From positions 1-42,070 of the IMG/VR virus record IMGVR_UViG_3300046512_000370: a DNA stretch of 42,070 nucleotides. One strand, written 5' to 3'. The notes beneath the pieces were generated by a model. It searched no databases, was not told the DNA's origin, and saw only the letters and a program-made list of their open reading frames with translations. The position numbers and the translations under genes were made by a program. Positions 1 through 7,676 of the stretch are shown here, one piece after another. Every line of letters starts with the position of its first letter. Within the stretch, counting starts at the first letter, position 1. The stretch comes from a virus.

Positions 1-699
1 ATGCTCATGGCACTGCTCCAGCGTCTTGATCCCGCCGTTGAGCACAATCTCCAACTCCGGGAAGTCCTGCTTCAACTGCGCCGCCACGTCATAGCGCAAC
101 GGTGGAATGTCGCGGTTTTCCTTCGGTGACAAGCCCTCGAGAATCGCAATCCGCGCATGCACCGTAAAACTGGTGCACCCCGCATCCTTCACCGTCCCGA
201 CGAAATCACACAGCTCGGCATAACTGTCCCGACCGTTGATGCCGATACGGTGCTTCACCGTCACCGGAATCGACACCGCATCGCGCATCGCCTTCACACA
301 ATCAGCCACCAGGGCAGGGTGAGCCATCAGGATCGCGCCGATCATGTTGTTCTGGACGCGGTCGCTTGGGCAGCCGACGTTCAAGTTCACTTCGTCGTAA
401 CCTGCGGCTTCGGCCATGCGTGCACAGGCAGCCAAATCAGCCGGGACACTGCCGCCCAGCTGGAGGGCCAGCGGGTGCTCGGCTTCGTTATGGCGCAGGA
501 AACGGTCGTGATCGCCGTGGAGGATCGCGCCGGTGGTGACCATTTCGGTGTAGAGCAGGGAGTGCTTGGAGAGCAGGCGCAGGAAGTACCGGCAGTGGCG
601 GTCGGTCCAATCCATCATCGGCGCGACGCTGAAGCGGCGCGACGGCTCTGAGCGCGAAGGGCTTGAGTTTACTGGGGATGAGGCTTTTTCGGAATTCAT
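1..699 (-). CDS. dusA: tRNA-dihydrouridine(20/20a) synthase DusA, 5' part (cut by window edge)
   Basis: DusA is an FMN-dependent enzyme that reduces uridine to dihydrouridine in the tRNA D-loop. The 233 codons present read from an ATG at 699 to the window edge with no stop; the rest lies left of base 1. Near residue 25 the family N-terminal motif [13 protein letters not shown] is visible, followed by [32 protein letters not shown] and later VKHRIGI and VLNGGI. The catalytic cysteine is in GCPSDRVQ. Start region: no good ribosome site precedes 699, and residues 1-24 are Ser/Pro-rich and not conserved in the family, as expected if this 5' tip is supplied by the prophage. The gene is a known integration target, and the integrase starts 103 bp away on the other strand. 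Confidence 0.96.
   Translation of the reverse strand, partial: MNSEKASSPVNSSPSRSEPSRRFSVAPMMDWTDRHCRYFLRLLSKHSLLYTEMVTTGAILHGDHDRFLRHNEAEHPLALQLGGSVPADLAACARMAEAAGYDEVNLNVGCPSDRVQNNMIGAILMAHPALVADCVKAMRDAVSIPVTVKHRIGINGRDSYAELCDFVGTVKDAGCTSFTVHARIAILEGLSPKENRDIPPLRYDVAAQLKQDFPELEIVLNGGIKTLEQCHEH
590..640. other. Probable attachment site (prophage-host junction) inside dusA
   Basis: Established knowledge: a family of tyrosine integrases inserts at the 5' end of dusA, in the stretch encoding the conserved APMMDWTD motif. Here that motif is encoded at about 600-630, and the integrase gene lies beside it. Inference: the crossover core is within this stretch, host DNA lies to the left, and the few codons 5' of it are phage-borne and restore the reading frame. 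The exact core cannot be set because the partner site is outside the window. Confidence 0.6.
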
Positions 700-704
700 T
701 AATA

Positions 705-720
705 CTGATCTTTTATACAG
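705..720. promoter_or_regulatory. Weak LexA-box-like sequence between dusA and int
   Basis: CTGATCTTTTATACAG keeps the CTG-N10-CAG frame of a LexA box and an ATACAG right half like that at 41242-41257. The left half is imperfect (CTGA instead of CTGT). It sits between the divergent dusA and integrase genes. Function is inferred only. Confidence 0.3.
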
Positions 721-756
721 CGGTTTTTACCCGTTTTCCCTTGTTTTCTGAAGTCG

Positions 757-796
757 GTTGCTACATTGTAGCGATCGAATTCGGCAATGTAGCAAC
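757..796. promoter_or_regulatory. Perfect 12-bp inverted repeat upstream of the integrase start
   Basis: GTTGCTACATTG (757-768) and CAATGTAGCAAC (785-796) are exact reverse complements separated by 16 bp. The right arm ends 5 bp before the integrase ATG. The left arm also starts a smaller palindrome, GCTACA-T-TGTAGC (760-772). As RNA it could fold over the integrase start; as DNA it could be paired binding sites for integrase arms, excisionase or a regulator. Confidence 0.6.
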
Positions 797-801
797 TGGA
801 A

Positions 802-1893
802 ATGGGCACGATCACAGCACGTAAGCGCAAGGACAACTCGACAGCCTACACGGCGCAGATACGGATCAATCGGGATGGCAAGACAGTTTATCAGGAAAGC
901 CAAACCTTCGACCGTAAGCAGGTCGCCCAGGCCTGGATCAAGCGACGGGAGACCGAGCTGGCCCAGCCAGGTGCTATTGAGCGGGCGAATCGGAAAGGGG
1001 TGACGATCAAGAAGATGATCGAACAGTACCTGGATGAGTACGAGAAGATCCGACCGTTGGGGAAGACCAAGAGTGCGACGTTGAGCGCGATCAAGGAAAC
1101 CTGGTTAGGTGAGTTGGATGATGCAGCGCTGAACAGCCAGAAGCTGGTGGAGTACGCGCAGTGGCGGATGAGCGAGGAAGGCGGCGGTGTGCAGGCGCAG
1201 ACGGTTGGTAATGATCTGTCGCACCTGGGGGCTGTGTTGTCTGTGGCACGGCCAGCATGGGGCTATGAGGTCGATCCTCATGCAATGCCTGACGCTCGCA
1301 AGGTCCTACGCAAGCTTGGCATGGTCAGCAAGAGCAAGGAGCGTAATCGCCGGCCAACGCTCGTGGAACTGGATAAGCTCATGGGGCATTTTTTCGAGAT
1401 GCAGAAGCGCCGGCCGGACTCTATTCACATGCCGAAGATGATTGCCTTTGCGCTTTTCTCGACGCGTCGGCAGGAGGAGATTACGCGGATTCGCTGGGAG
1501 GATCTCGACTGCGCTCGGCAGGCTGTGTTGGTGCGGGACATGAAAAACCCTGGGCAGAAGATTGGTAATGATGTGTGGTGTCATCTGCCTGATGAGGCTT
1601 GGGCGATTCTTTGCACCATGCCAAAGGTTGAGCGAGAGATCTTTCCTTACAACGCCAAGTCCGTTTCAGCTTCCTTTACGCGGGCATGTCCGTTGCTTGG
1701 GATTGATGATTTGCATTTCCACGATCTGCGTCATGAAGGCGTAAGTCGACTTTTCGAGATGGATTGGGATATACCGAGGGTTGCCAGCGTCTCTGGTCAT
1801 CGAGACTGGAATTCACTAAGGCGTTATACGCATTTGAAAGGGCGTGGTAATAATTATGAGAACTGGCATTGGCTGGCAATGTTCAAGTACTAA
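802..1893 (+). CDS. int: Tyrosine recombinase/integrase, dusA-targeting type
   Basis: This 363-residue site-specific recombinase should integrate and excise the prophage. Residues about 1-60 form the arm-binding N-terminal region (basic, ITARKRKDNSTAYTAQIRI). Residues about 65-170 form the core-binding domain. The catalytic domain follows. The expected catalytic set is visible: Arg near 222 (STRRQEEI, followed by TRIRW), Lys about 248 in the beta-hairpin, HxxR at 307-310 (HDLRH), His 333 (SGHRDW) and the Tyr nucleophile at 342 (RRYTHL). The usual TGxR context is here STRR. The gene reads away from dusA, next to the presumed attachment site. The ATG at 802 has only a weak GGAA ribosome site and lies directly behind a 12-bp inverted repeat. 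Confidence 0.95.
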   Translation: MGTITARKRKDNSTAYTAQIRINRDGKTVYQESQTFDRKQVAQAWIKRRETELAQPGAIERANRKGVTIKKMIEQYLDEYEKIRPLGKTKSATLSAIKETWLGELDDAALNSQKLVEYAQWRMSEEGGGVQAQTVGNDLSHLGAVLSVARPAWGYEVDPHAMPDARKVLRKLGMVSKSKERNRRPTLVELDKLMGHFFEMQKRRPDSIHMPKMIAFALFSTRRQEEITRIRWEDLDCARQAVLVRDMKNPGQKIGNDVWCHLPDEAWAILCTMPKVEREIFPYNAKSVSASFTRACPLLGIDDLHFHDLRHEGVSRLFEMDWDIPRVASVSGHRDWNSLRRYTHLKGRGNNYENWHWLAMFKY

Positions 1894-1929
1894 TTTGAGG
1901 CGCTGGGCGTAGGGTATGCTGGGGGTAGC

Positions 1930-3264
1930 ATGGAGCTAAATAATCGTGAGGTCGCGATATTGATATGGGCTGCTATTGCCCTTGTCGCGATGTGCGTTAA
2001 AGCAGATATTAGGAGCAGTGTTTTTGAGCTGGCAAAAGCTTTTTTTAATCGCCATTTTATGGTCTTTTTTTTATTTGCGTTCTTATGGATGGCTGTCTGT
2101 GTTTACGCACTATATCGAGTTGAACTTTGGGAGTATACAAACCTCAAAACCACCGTCGTATGGGGCGTGACGTTCGCTTTCAGTTCAATGGTTGGGTTAG
2201 AGAAAATCAGGTCTGAAAAGAATTTTTTTGAAGGCTTGGTCAGTGGGGCAGTTAAGCTGACAGCTATTGTTATATTTATCACCAATCTTTATTCGTTTTC
2301 TTTATGGGTTGAGTTGATTCTAATTCCACTGGTTGTATTTCTAAGCTTACTTGGTGTGGTTTCCGCACGTGAAGAAAAAAACGCGCTCCTTACCAAAATG
2401 TTGGAATATTTGGTTGCTTTAATAGGTGTCATGTATTTTCTGAACGCAATGTACGAGGTGTTCAGTAATTTCAAGGGTTTTGCAAGTGCTACAAATTTTA
2501 AGGACTTTGTTGGTCCGATAGTTTTGACATTTATGTTTTTTCCGTTTCTCTATGTCTTCGGGTTGTATGGGGCATATAATCGCGCTTTTGCTCAGGTTGG
2601 ATTGCGGTTTGAAGATAAAAAAATTGCATCATATTCAAAGTGGACAGCATTTAGACTTTTTAGAACCGACGTCGAATTAATGCAGCAGTGGGTTCAGGAG
2701 GTGTATGTTTGGTCCGCATCAAACCCTGCAGAAATAAAAGCCTCAATAATTTCCATGAAATGTCGAAGATTTAGAGAAAAAAATCCTCTGCCCGTAGCGA
2801 GTAGTGACGGATGGCCGCCCCTGGATGCACGAAGGTTTTTATATGGTTTTGGATTGGCGGTTGAATCCTATAAGCCTGCATATGGGTACGAGATCTGGTC
2901 AGGAAGTTCAAAGTATGTAAAAGTCAATGCGAAGTATCATTCTACTAATGTCGCTTATTACATCAGGGGTGAGGATGGTGTGGTGAGGCACCTCAAGGTT
3001 GTGCTGAATGTAAATTCTGTAGAGGAGGCTGTTGTTGGTGAAGACTACTTTAAAGAGGTTGCTGAGAGTTTGCTTAGAGTGATATTTGGCGGTGTTCCCG
3101 ATAGTTTGGTTTTTCCATTGTTGAATGCGCTTGATAATGATCTCGTCGTGGAAGGGCGCGGTGTGCGCTTTAGTAAAGAGTTATATATTCATAGCATCTC
3201 TGGAGGTTACTCAAGGTCTATGAGTGTTTATAATGATGAGACCTATTTTAATGAGGTTGGTTGA
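1930..3264 (+). CDS. Multi-pass membrane protein of unknown function (AT-rich cargo gene)
   Basis: I do not recognise this family. The 444-residue product has about seven hydrophobic segments in its first half (roughly residues 8-24, 42-62, 73-90, 105-125, 128-146, 158-178 and 195-215). A soluble C-terminal half of about 220 residues follows, rich in Lys, Glu and aromatic residues, with no catalytic motif I can name. Base composition is clearly more AT-rich than the phage core, with codons such as AAA, TTT and ATA common. It lies between the integrase and the end of the convergent early operon, a usual place for lysogeny-expressed cargo. A role in exclusion or defence is possible but not shown by the sequence. 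Confidence 0.8.
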   Translation: MELNNREVAILIWAAIALVAMCVKADIRSSVFELAKAFFNRHFMVFFLFAFLWMAVCVYALYRVELWEYTNLKTTVVWGVTFAFSSMVGLEKIRSEKNFFEGLVSGAVKLTAIVIFITNLYSFSLWVELILIPLVVFLSLLGVVSAREEKNALLTKMLEYLVALIGVMYFLNAMYEVFSNFKGFASATNFKDFVGPIVLTFMFFPFLYVFGLYGAYNRAFAQVGLRFEDKKIASYSKWTAFRLFRTDVELMQQWVQEVYVWSASNPAEIKASIISMKCRRFREKNPLPVASSDGWPPLDARRFLYGFGLAVESYKPAYGYEIWSGSSKYVKVNAKYHSTNVAYYIRGEDGVVRHLKVVLNVNSVEEAVVGEDYFKEVAESLLRVIFGGVPDSLVFPLLNALDNDLVVEGRGVRFSKELYIHSISGGYSRSMSVYNDETYFNEVG

Positions 3265-3286
3265 GTCCGACCAGAAAAGGTCGGAC
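3265..3286. terminator. Hairpin between convergent genes
   Basis: GTCCGACC (3265-3272), loop AGAAAA, GGTCGGAC (3279-3286) form a perfect 8-bp stem just after the stop of the membrane protein and before the end of the convergent prtN-like gene. No long T-run follows on either strand, so bidirectional termination is an inference. Confidence 0.5.
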
Positions 3287-3294
3287 CGTCTCGA

Positions 3295-3564
3295 CTAAGC
3301 TACTTTCCCCATAAGTTTCCTTTGCTCGATTGTGGACTTTTCACGCTGCCTGTCGATGTAATTCGCAAGGTCTCTCAGGTGTATCCCTAATGCGGCTTTC
3401 TGGCTCTCAGCCCCGAGGCGAACGATAGGGATATCAATTTCTCCGTCTAAACATTTTCGTTTGAATTTTTCGACGGTCAAGTTCATATAGTCAGCGCAGA
3501 CTATATCGAGAGGGATCACTGCGCGGCCTTCATATTGAGCCATTAATAGAAACAGAGTGTTCAT
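3295..3564 (-). CDS. PrtN-family (pyocin activator-like) regulator, distal copy
   Basis: This 89-residue protein resembles PrtN, the transcriptional activator of pyocin genes in Pseudomonas aeruginosa. Family signature seen: LFLLMAQYEGRAVIPLDIVC at the N-terminus, then LTVEKFKRKCLDGEI, IPIVRLGAESQKAALGIHL and DLANYID. It is the last gene of the leftward early operon, and its ATG overlaps the stop of the methyltransferase (ATGA). With a PrtR-like S24 repressor in the same prophage, the PrtR/PrtN pairing of pyocin loci is reproduced. The target promoters here are unknown. A second family member lies at 7181-7507. Confidence 0.85.
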   Translation of the reverse strand: MNTLFLLMAQYEGRAVIPLDIVCADYMNLTVEKFKRKCLDGEIDIPIVRLGAESQKAALGIHLRDLANYIDRQREKSTIEQRKLMGKVA

Positions 3565-5306
3565 GCTGCCTCTCCCATAAGCTCGGTGTGTTCTGTGTCT
3601 CTATTGGCGCTGATAAGTGCCATCATCGGCCACGGTGACACTGAGTTACCCACCATCAGCACCTGGGTCTTGTTGCTGAACTTCCGTCCGTCGTGCCCAC
3701 GGTCGATCACGTAGTTGTCGGGGAAGCCCTGCGCACGGTAAAGCTCGCGAGGGGTGAGCATGCGCATGCCGATGTCCACGATCACATACGGCGTGCCCTT
3801 GATCGCCACCGTGACAAGTGCAAGGCGGTCCCGAGTGGTGATGGTCGCGGCTGGGTTGCGCAGGTCGTAGGTGTTGTCGCTGCCGTAATAGCCCATCAGG
3901 AAGGCGGCGACACGCATAGCGCCGGCCTCGACCTCTGGAGCGAGCTTGTACTCAACCAGCGCGTGATGTTCGGCGCCGGCCGTAATGGTCGGCACCAGTT
4001 CGTCCATGCCCCTGCCTACGCAGTTCCTGCGAAGTGTCGATAGGTGCGCGGTGACGACTTGCTGCTGACTGCCTGTGGTTGTAATGGCTGTCAGGGGTTT
4101 TACAGGGTGATGCCCTGGCGTCTCGTTGTACCCGCCGTTGTGCTGTGCAACATAGGCTACGGCCGGCGCGAAGTGACCGCCTTTAACACCGCTGCAGATG
4201 GTGCGTAGGGGATCATCCCCCGGCATGTTGCGTTGGCTGCTGCCATTGGAATGTTCGGTGATGAAGGGCGCGAACTGGGGAGTTACCAGTGCAAAGCCCT
4301 GAGCGCCAGTGATGGTCTTTGCTGGGTCGTCCACAGATTGGCAGCGTGCCAGGTCGTTGCCTGTGTGGTTCACGCTGACGATGAACGGGTTCTTGTGCTC
4401 GATGACGTAGCGCTTGGCGCCTTTGCGCAGGCGCTCCATCGTGTTGGTCACCAGTGGTCGCTTGACGCCTGCAGCACGGCCTTCTTTCTTGGTAAGGAAA
4501 ATGCTCGGGCACGGGATCGACCAGTCGATGCAACTGGCGGCGGTTCGGTACGCAGATTGTCCCTTGCCTGGGTTCTTGAAGTGCGTCGGTTCCGGCCAGC
4601 GCAGCGGCTGTCCGTCACGACGTGCGATCAGGAACAAGCGCTCGCGGGTGGTCGCGGCGCCGAAGTCACAAGCCTTGAGTTTGCCGTATATCAGGTCGTA
4701 ACCCATGGACCGCAGGATGCTTTCGAAACGACGCCAGGTCTGTCCCTTGCGCTTTGGATCGGGCACCAGGTACTGATCCTGCACCGGGACACGCTCGCCG
4801 GCAGCGGCAATGGTCATATCCCGGCGAATCACTCGTCCAGTCTTGGTGCAGCGCTTTGCGATCAGTGGACCCCATTGAAGGATCTGCACGACGTTTTCCA
4901 TGGTGATCATGCGAGGGCTGGCTTGGCCTCCCCATTTAAGGATGACCCACGATTGGGAGCGGCTGGTGGTGCTGCGCGCCTGACCGCCGGCAGCAAGGCT
5001 GTGGTGGGTGCATTCAGGGCTGGCGTGCAGGTGGGCAACTGGGCGGCCGCGAGTTGCCACACGCGGGCACACGTCGTAAACATCGGTGATGTAGTGCTCG
5101 GCGCTTGGGTGGTTGCGCTTGTGCATGCTGATGGCGTCGGGGTTGTGGTTGATGGCGATGTCGACCGGCATGCCAGTGCCCATCTCCTGGCCCATGGTTG
5201 CGCCGCCGCCACCGGCGAAGAGGTCAACCCGGATCTCGCCGGCGAAGTCGAGGCCGAACTGGGTTTTGACGGCGGATGTGATTGGGGTTGGATTGAAGGC
5301 AGTCAT
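3561..5306 (-). CDS. Solitary C5-cytosine DNA methyltransferase
   Basis: The predicted reaction is transfer of a methyl group from SAM to cytosine C5 in DNA. From the ATG at 5306 the protein is 581 residues. Motif I is VDLFAGGGG (27-35). The catalytic cysteine is in ASPECTHHS (Cys 99), an SPEC form common in phage enzymes rather than the classic PCQ. MENV is motif VI, TTRERLFLIARR motif VIII, LTPRELYRAQGFP motif IX and LMVGNSVSP motif X. A long region between VIII and IX should hold the target-recognition domain. Start choice: the frame stays open upstream to 5501, but 5306 has a GGGAGCAAC ribosome site and overlaps the previous stop (ATGA). No restriction endonuclease lies beside it, so protection of phage DNA from host restriction is the likely use. 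Confidence 0.93.
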   Translation of the reverse strand: MTAFNPTPITSAVKTQFGLDFAGEIRVDLFAGGGGATMGQEMGTGMPVDIAINHNPDAISMHKRNHPSAEHYITDVYDVCPRVATRGRPVAHLHASPECTHHSLAAGGQARSTTSRSQSWVILKWGGQASPRMITMENVVQILQWGPLIAKRCTKTGRVIRRDMTIAAAGERVPVQDQYLVPDPKRKGQTWRRFESILRSMGYDLIYGKLKACDFGAATTRERLFLIARRDGQPLRWPEPTHFKNPGKGQSAYRTAASCIDWSIPCPSIFLTKKEGRAAGVKRPLVTNTMERLRKGAKRYVIEHKNPFIVSVNHTGNDLARCQSVDDPAKTITGAQGFALVTPQFAPFITEHSNGSSQRNMPGDDPLRTICSGVKGGHFAPAVAYVAQHNGGYNETPGHHPVKPLTAITTTGSQQQVVTAHLSTLRRNCVGRGMDELVPTITAGAEHHALVEYKLAPEVEAGAMRVAAFLMGYYGSDNTYDLRNPAATITTRDRLALVTVAIKGTPYVIVDIGMRMLTPRELYRAQGFPDNYVIDRGHDGRKFSNKTQVLMVGNSVSPWPMMALISANRDTEHTELMGEAA

Positions 5307-5980
5307 ACCCGTTGCTCCCTGACATACAGCGGATCCGCGCCAATGAACACTTCTTCCGGTGCCTCCGGCCACTCCTCGCGGATAGTGTCGAACTCTCCCT
5401 CGTTCCAGATTCGTAGGAAAGTCATGCCCTCTTCTGCAGAAAGAGCGAACTGGATTGCTGCTATCGATGACTCGTTGTCTGAATGACTGGCTGTACCACA
5501 AGGCGAGCGTGTGTAGAGCGGGACTTTGTATTTTGATACTGCTCCAGCGCGGACAACGGCGTGTCGATCTGTACCGCCTTGTATGTACTCAAGATCCTTC
5601 AGACCGATATGGCATATTGGCTTTGCATCGACCTGAGTCTCGTTGTGGGCTCCACTTGAATCGGTCAGACGGAACCCAGCTGCATGGATTCGCCCAGCGG
5701 TCCTACGGCCCACTCCCTGGATGCTCATCAACTCTTCGAGTTCGGCTTTATACCCCACGGCAGGCTGCGCGAGCGGGCGATCCTGAGCGTTTAGCGTTGC
5801 ATCAGCGAGCGCTGCCCCGCGCAGCTTTTCGTGGGGTATAAGTCCCTCGGCAGTGGCGCGGGAAGGAGCAATAATGCCTGCTGCTTTGCAGCAGAGACTG
5901 TTTGTTTCCAGCGTGTCGACGCCATCGGCGGTACGGAGCAAAGCGGACAGGGTTCCGGTGTTGTTCTGGATGTTCTTCAT
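5303..5980 (-). CDS. Conserved early phage protein, function unknown
   Basis: The product has 225 residues from the ATG at 5980, which has GGAGG nine to ten bases upstream and overlaps the stop of the HD-domain gene (ATGA). A farther upstream start would extend well into that gene and lacks support. A short stretch, IQGVGRRTAGRIHAAG (middle of the protein), looks like a helix-hairpin-helix DNA-binding turn. The C-terminal part, LSAEEGMTFLRIWNEGEFD to GADPLYVREQ, resembles a tail region I associate with small Pseudomonas phage proteins. No catalytic motif is evident. Its stop overlaps the methyltransferase start, so the two are probably translated together. Confidence 0.75.
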   Translation of the reverse strand: MKNIQNNTGTLSALLRTADGVDTLETNSLCCKAAGIIAPSRATAEGLIPHEKLRGAALADATLNAQDRPLAQPAVGYKAELEELMSIQGVGRRTAGRIHAAGFRLTDSSGAHNETQVDAKPICHIGLKDLEYIQGGTDRHAVVRAGAVSKYKVPLYTRSPCGTASHSDNESSIAAIQFALSAEEGMTFLRIWNEGEFDTIREEWPEAPEEVFIGADPLYVREQRV

Positions 5981-6519
5981 GCCGCTTTCCTCCGGTGTTC
6001 GATAGCGAGTTGGTCCATCAGGCGCTGGTGGTAGGTGTTGCGGGCTTCTATGGCAGGCCATGGGCGGATGGTTTCAGTCATGGGTTCGATGCCGACCAAA
6101 CAATCCCAGATAGCCGGATCGGTTGGCATGAGGTCGCGGCGTTCGGTCGCCAGCGCAATCATGTCGGCCTGGTGGATGCAGTCCGGGAGGTCGAGGGCCA
6201 GGTCGAAGCGTTCGCAAACGCGCTCCCAGATGACATCCTCGAAGTGCCGGTAGGCAGAAAGCCACTGCTTTAGCGGTCGGGTCATGTCGCCCAGGTATGC
6301 CTCGGGGGCGTCGTGGAGCAAGGCTGCGAGCTTGTGTTCTTCCGGCACCAACTCGGCGACGATGCAGCTGTGTTGGGCCACGCTGTAGAACTCGCGTGTA
6401 TGGCCGTTGAATCGACACAGGTGGGCCAGCGAGTGCGAGATGTCCCGTGGGTCGATCATGTCAGCGTCGGGCTCGAACAGGTCGAAGCGCTTGCCGGTGG
6501 AGGTGAGGATCCAGTTCAT
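5977..6519 (-). CDS. HD-domain phosphohydrolase (YfbR-like)
   Basis: The family contains metal-dependent nucleotidases, including 5'-deoxynucleotidase YfbR. The product is 180 residues from the ATG at 6519, which has GTGAGGAAAG upstream and overlaps the preceding stop. Metal ligands fit the HD pattern: His 50 in SVAQHS, His69-Asp70 in ALLHDAPEA, and a later Asp in HQADMIALATE. DMTRPLK after the HD motif is also typical. Inference: it adjusts the nucleotide pool during phage replication. It is annotated only by family; substrate specificity cannot be read from the sequence. Confidence 0.9.
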   Translation of the reverse strand: MNWILTSTGKRFDLFEPDADMIDPRDISHSLAHLCRFNGHTREFYSVAQHSCIVAELVPEEHKLAALLHDAPEAYLGDMTRPLKQWLSAYRHFEDVIWERVCERFDLALDLPDCIHQADMIALATERRDLMPTDPAIWDCLVGIEPMTETIRPWPAIEARNTYHQRLMDQLAIEHRRKAA

Positions 6520-6737
6520 GCGGCTTTCCTCACCAGATCGGCCAGCAGCAGGGCGTTGGCGGTGGCTTTGTGCAGCTGACACAGGGCGTCGTGGCCGATC
6601 AGCGCTTTCAACTGGCGGTCGAGTTCCTTGTTGTAGCGGGTCAGTGCGCGCAGCTCCTGGGTCGCCTTGGTGTGCTGCTGTTGCAGGCTGCCGGCGGCTT
6701 GGGGTGTCAGGCGAAGCGTTTGGATGGCCTGGCTCAT
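6516..6737 (-). CDS. Small helical early protein, function unknown
   Basis: A 73-residue protein predicted to be mostly helix, rich in Gln, Leu and Lys (AAGSLQQQHTKATQELRAL, then a short basic segment). It has an AGGAGG ribosome site and overlaps the genes on both sides by ATGA junctions, which supports it as real despite its size. I do not recognise a function. Confidence 0.72.
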   Translation of the reverse strand: MSQAIQTLRLTPQAAGSLQQQHTKATQELRALTRYNKELDRQLKALIGHDALCQLHKATANALLLADLVRKAA

Positions 6738-7132
6738 GCAGCGTCCTCCTGAAAGAAGGAGTCCAGCCCTTCAGCCATGTTCAAGGCTTTGTCACGCAAG
6801 GCAAGGGCCTGTGATGCCTGGCTTTCTGCTTTAATCGCTCGGAAGGTATCAGCGGCTAGCTTGAGCTTTTCTGCTATGGCGAGAAGGTCGAGGCGGTCTT
6901 GTGGTTCCCGGTGCAATATTTGTTCAAGGCGCTGGCAACGCGTCGACACCTTTTCGATAGAGGTAGCGTACGCGGCTGAGGCATCGTCCTGCCCCATGGT
7001 GAAACCATCAGAATGGCCGTCTTCGTAACCGTCATTTTTACCGTCAGTGAGACCGCCTCGGTAGCCGGCCCAATAGAGAATAGCGGCGGCGGTAATGAGG
7101 CTGATCAGTGCGCAAATTTGAATTGCAGTCAT
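6734..7132 (-). CDS. Small membrane-anchored coiled-coil protein, function unknown
   Basis: The 132-residue product starts with a hydrophobic segment (residues about 5-24, ICALISLITAAAILYWAGY). A Gly/Asp-rich stretch with a repeated DGx(x)DG pattern (about 28-50) follows, then a long charged helix. It looks like a single-pass inner-membrane protein with a cytoplasmic or periplasmic coiled coil. An AGGAG ribosome site lies eight bases before the ATG. It belongs to the early leftward operon. Function not recognised. Confidence 0.72.
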   Translation of the reverse strand: MTAIQICALISLITAAAILYWAGYRGGLTDGKNDGYEDGHSDGFTMGQDDASAAYATSIEKVSTRCQRLEQILHREPQDRLDLLAIAEKLKLAADTFRAIKAESQASQALALRDKALNMAEGLDSFFQEDAA

Positions 7133-7180
7133 GTGGTGTGCTCCTGGTAGTTTCGTGGCTGGTGGTGGCAGCCGTCTGGG

Positions 7181-7507
7181 TTACTGGTCTTGCTCGGTTG
7201 AGTCGTTTTGTGGCCGAGGCATGTCTTCGTCCGCTCGGTAAGCGCGGATGTCGATCAGTGCTGCGACGTGTTTGATGTGGGCATACCGGATCGCCTTGAC
7301 GCTGTGGTCCAGGGTGGTCACCGGCAACTGAATACGCCCGTTGGCGATTGCCTCGGTGAAGGTCTTTTCGTTGAGGTTCTTGAAGTAATGCACGCGCAGC
7401 TTTTCCAGGGGGATAAGCACGTCGCCGAAGAGTTGGTGCAGCATCTCGACGGTGGCACTATCCGGGGCGGGTAGCAGTCGTAGCGGTGTCTGGCTGTTGT
7501 TGCTCAT
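7181..7507 (-). CDS. PrtN-family regulator, proximal copy
   Basis: A 108-residue second member of the PrtN (pyocin activator) family. The core runs MLHQLFGDVLIPLEKL, YFKNLNEKTFTEAI, GRIQLPVTTLDHSVKA and IKHVAALIDIRA, matching the PrtN arrangement of a conserved I/VPLD-E segment, an EKF/EKTF helix and a sequence ending in a KA-rich helix. Start: the ATG at 7507 has GGAGG nine bases upstream; the open frame to 7555 lacks one. It overlaps the preceding 72-residue gene by about 50 bp. It differs clearly from the copy at 3295-3564, so this is an old duplication or two separate acquisitions. Confidence 0.78.
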   Translation of the reverse strand: MSNNSQTPLRLLPAPDSATVEMLHQLFGDVLIPLEKLRVHYFKNLNEKTFTEAIANGRIQLPVTTLDHSVKAIRYAHIKHVAALIDIRAYRADEDMPRPQNDSTEQDQ

Positions 7508-7676
7508 GGGCTGCGGCCTCCTTGCGTTTGAGTCGTGAAGGGTGGTTCCAAGCATTCAGGCAATGGCGTTTGGTCAGCTCCCGCAGATGCTCCGGCACTT
7601 CGAGGAGCGCAGCGTTGCGCTCCTCGCGTGTGCTCATGGCGACGATCTGGCGGGCGTACTCTCTAGGCCACGTCAC
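7458..7676 (-). CDS. Small conserved phage protein, function unknown
   Basis: A 72-residue basic protein starting with GTG (7676). Its core WPREYARQIVAM and REERNAALLEVPEHLRELTKRHC is a pattern I associate with small proteins in Pseudomonas prophage early operons. It overlaps the upstream gene end by 14 bp and the downstream start by about 50 bp, in keeping with the packed operon. The predicted helices suggest a nucleic-acid or protein-binding role, but no motif allows a function. Confidence 0.65.
   Translation of the reverse strand: MTWPREYARQIVAMSTREERNAALLEVPEHLRELTKRHCLNAWNHPSRLKRKEAAAHEQQQPDTATTATRPG

Noticed and set aside
157-651. 164-codon plus-strand frame
   Set aside because: Antisense to dusA; the minus strand carries the conserved DusA motifs.
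4233-5486. 417-codon plus-strand frame
   Set aside because: Antisense to the C5 methyltransferase, whose motifs I to X are clear.
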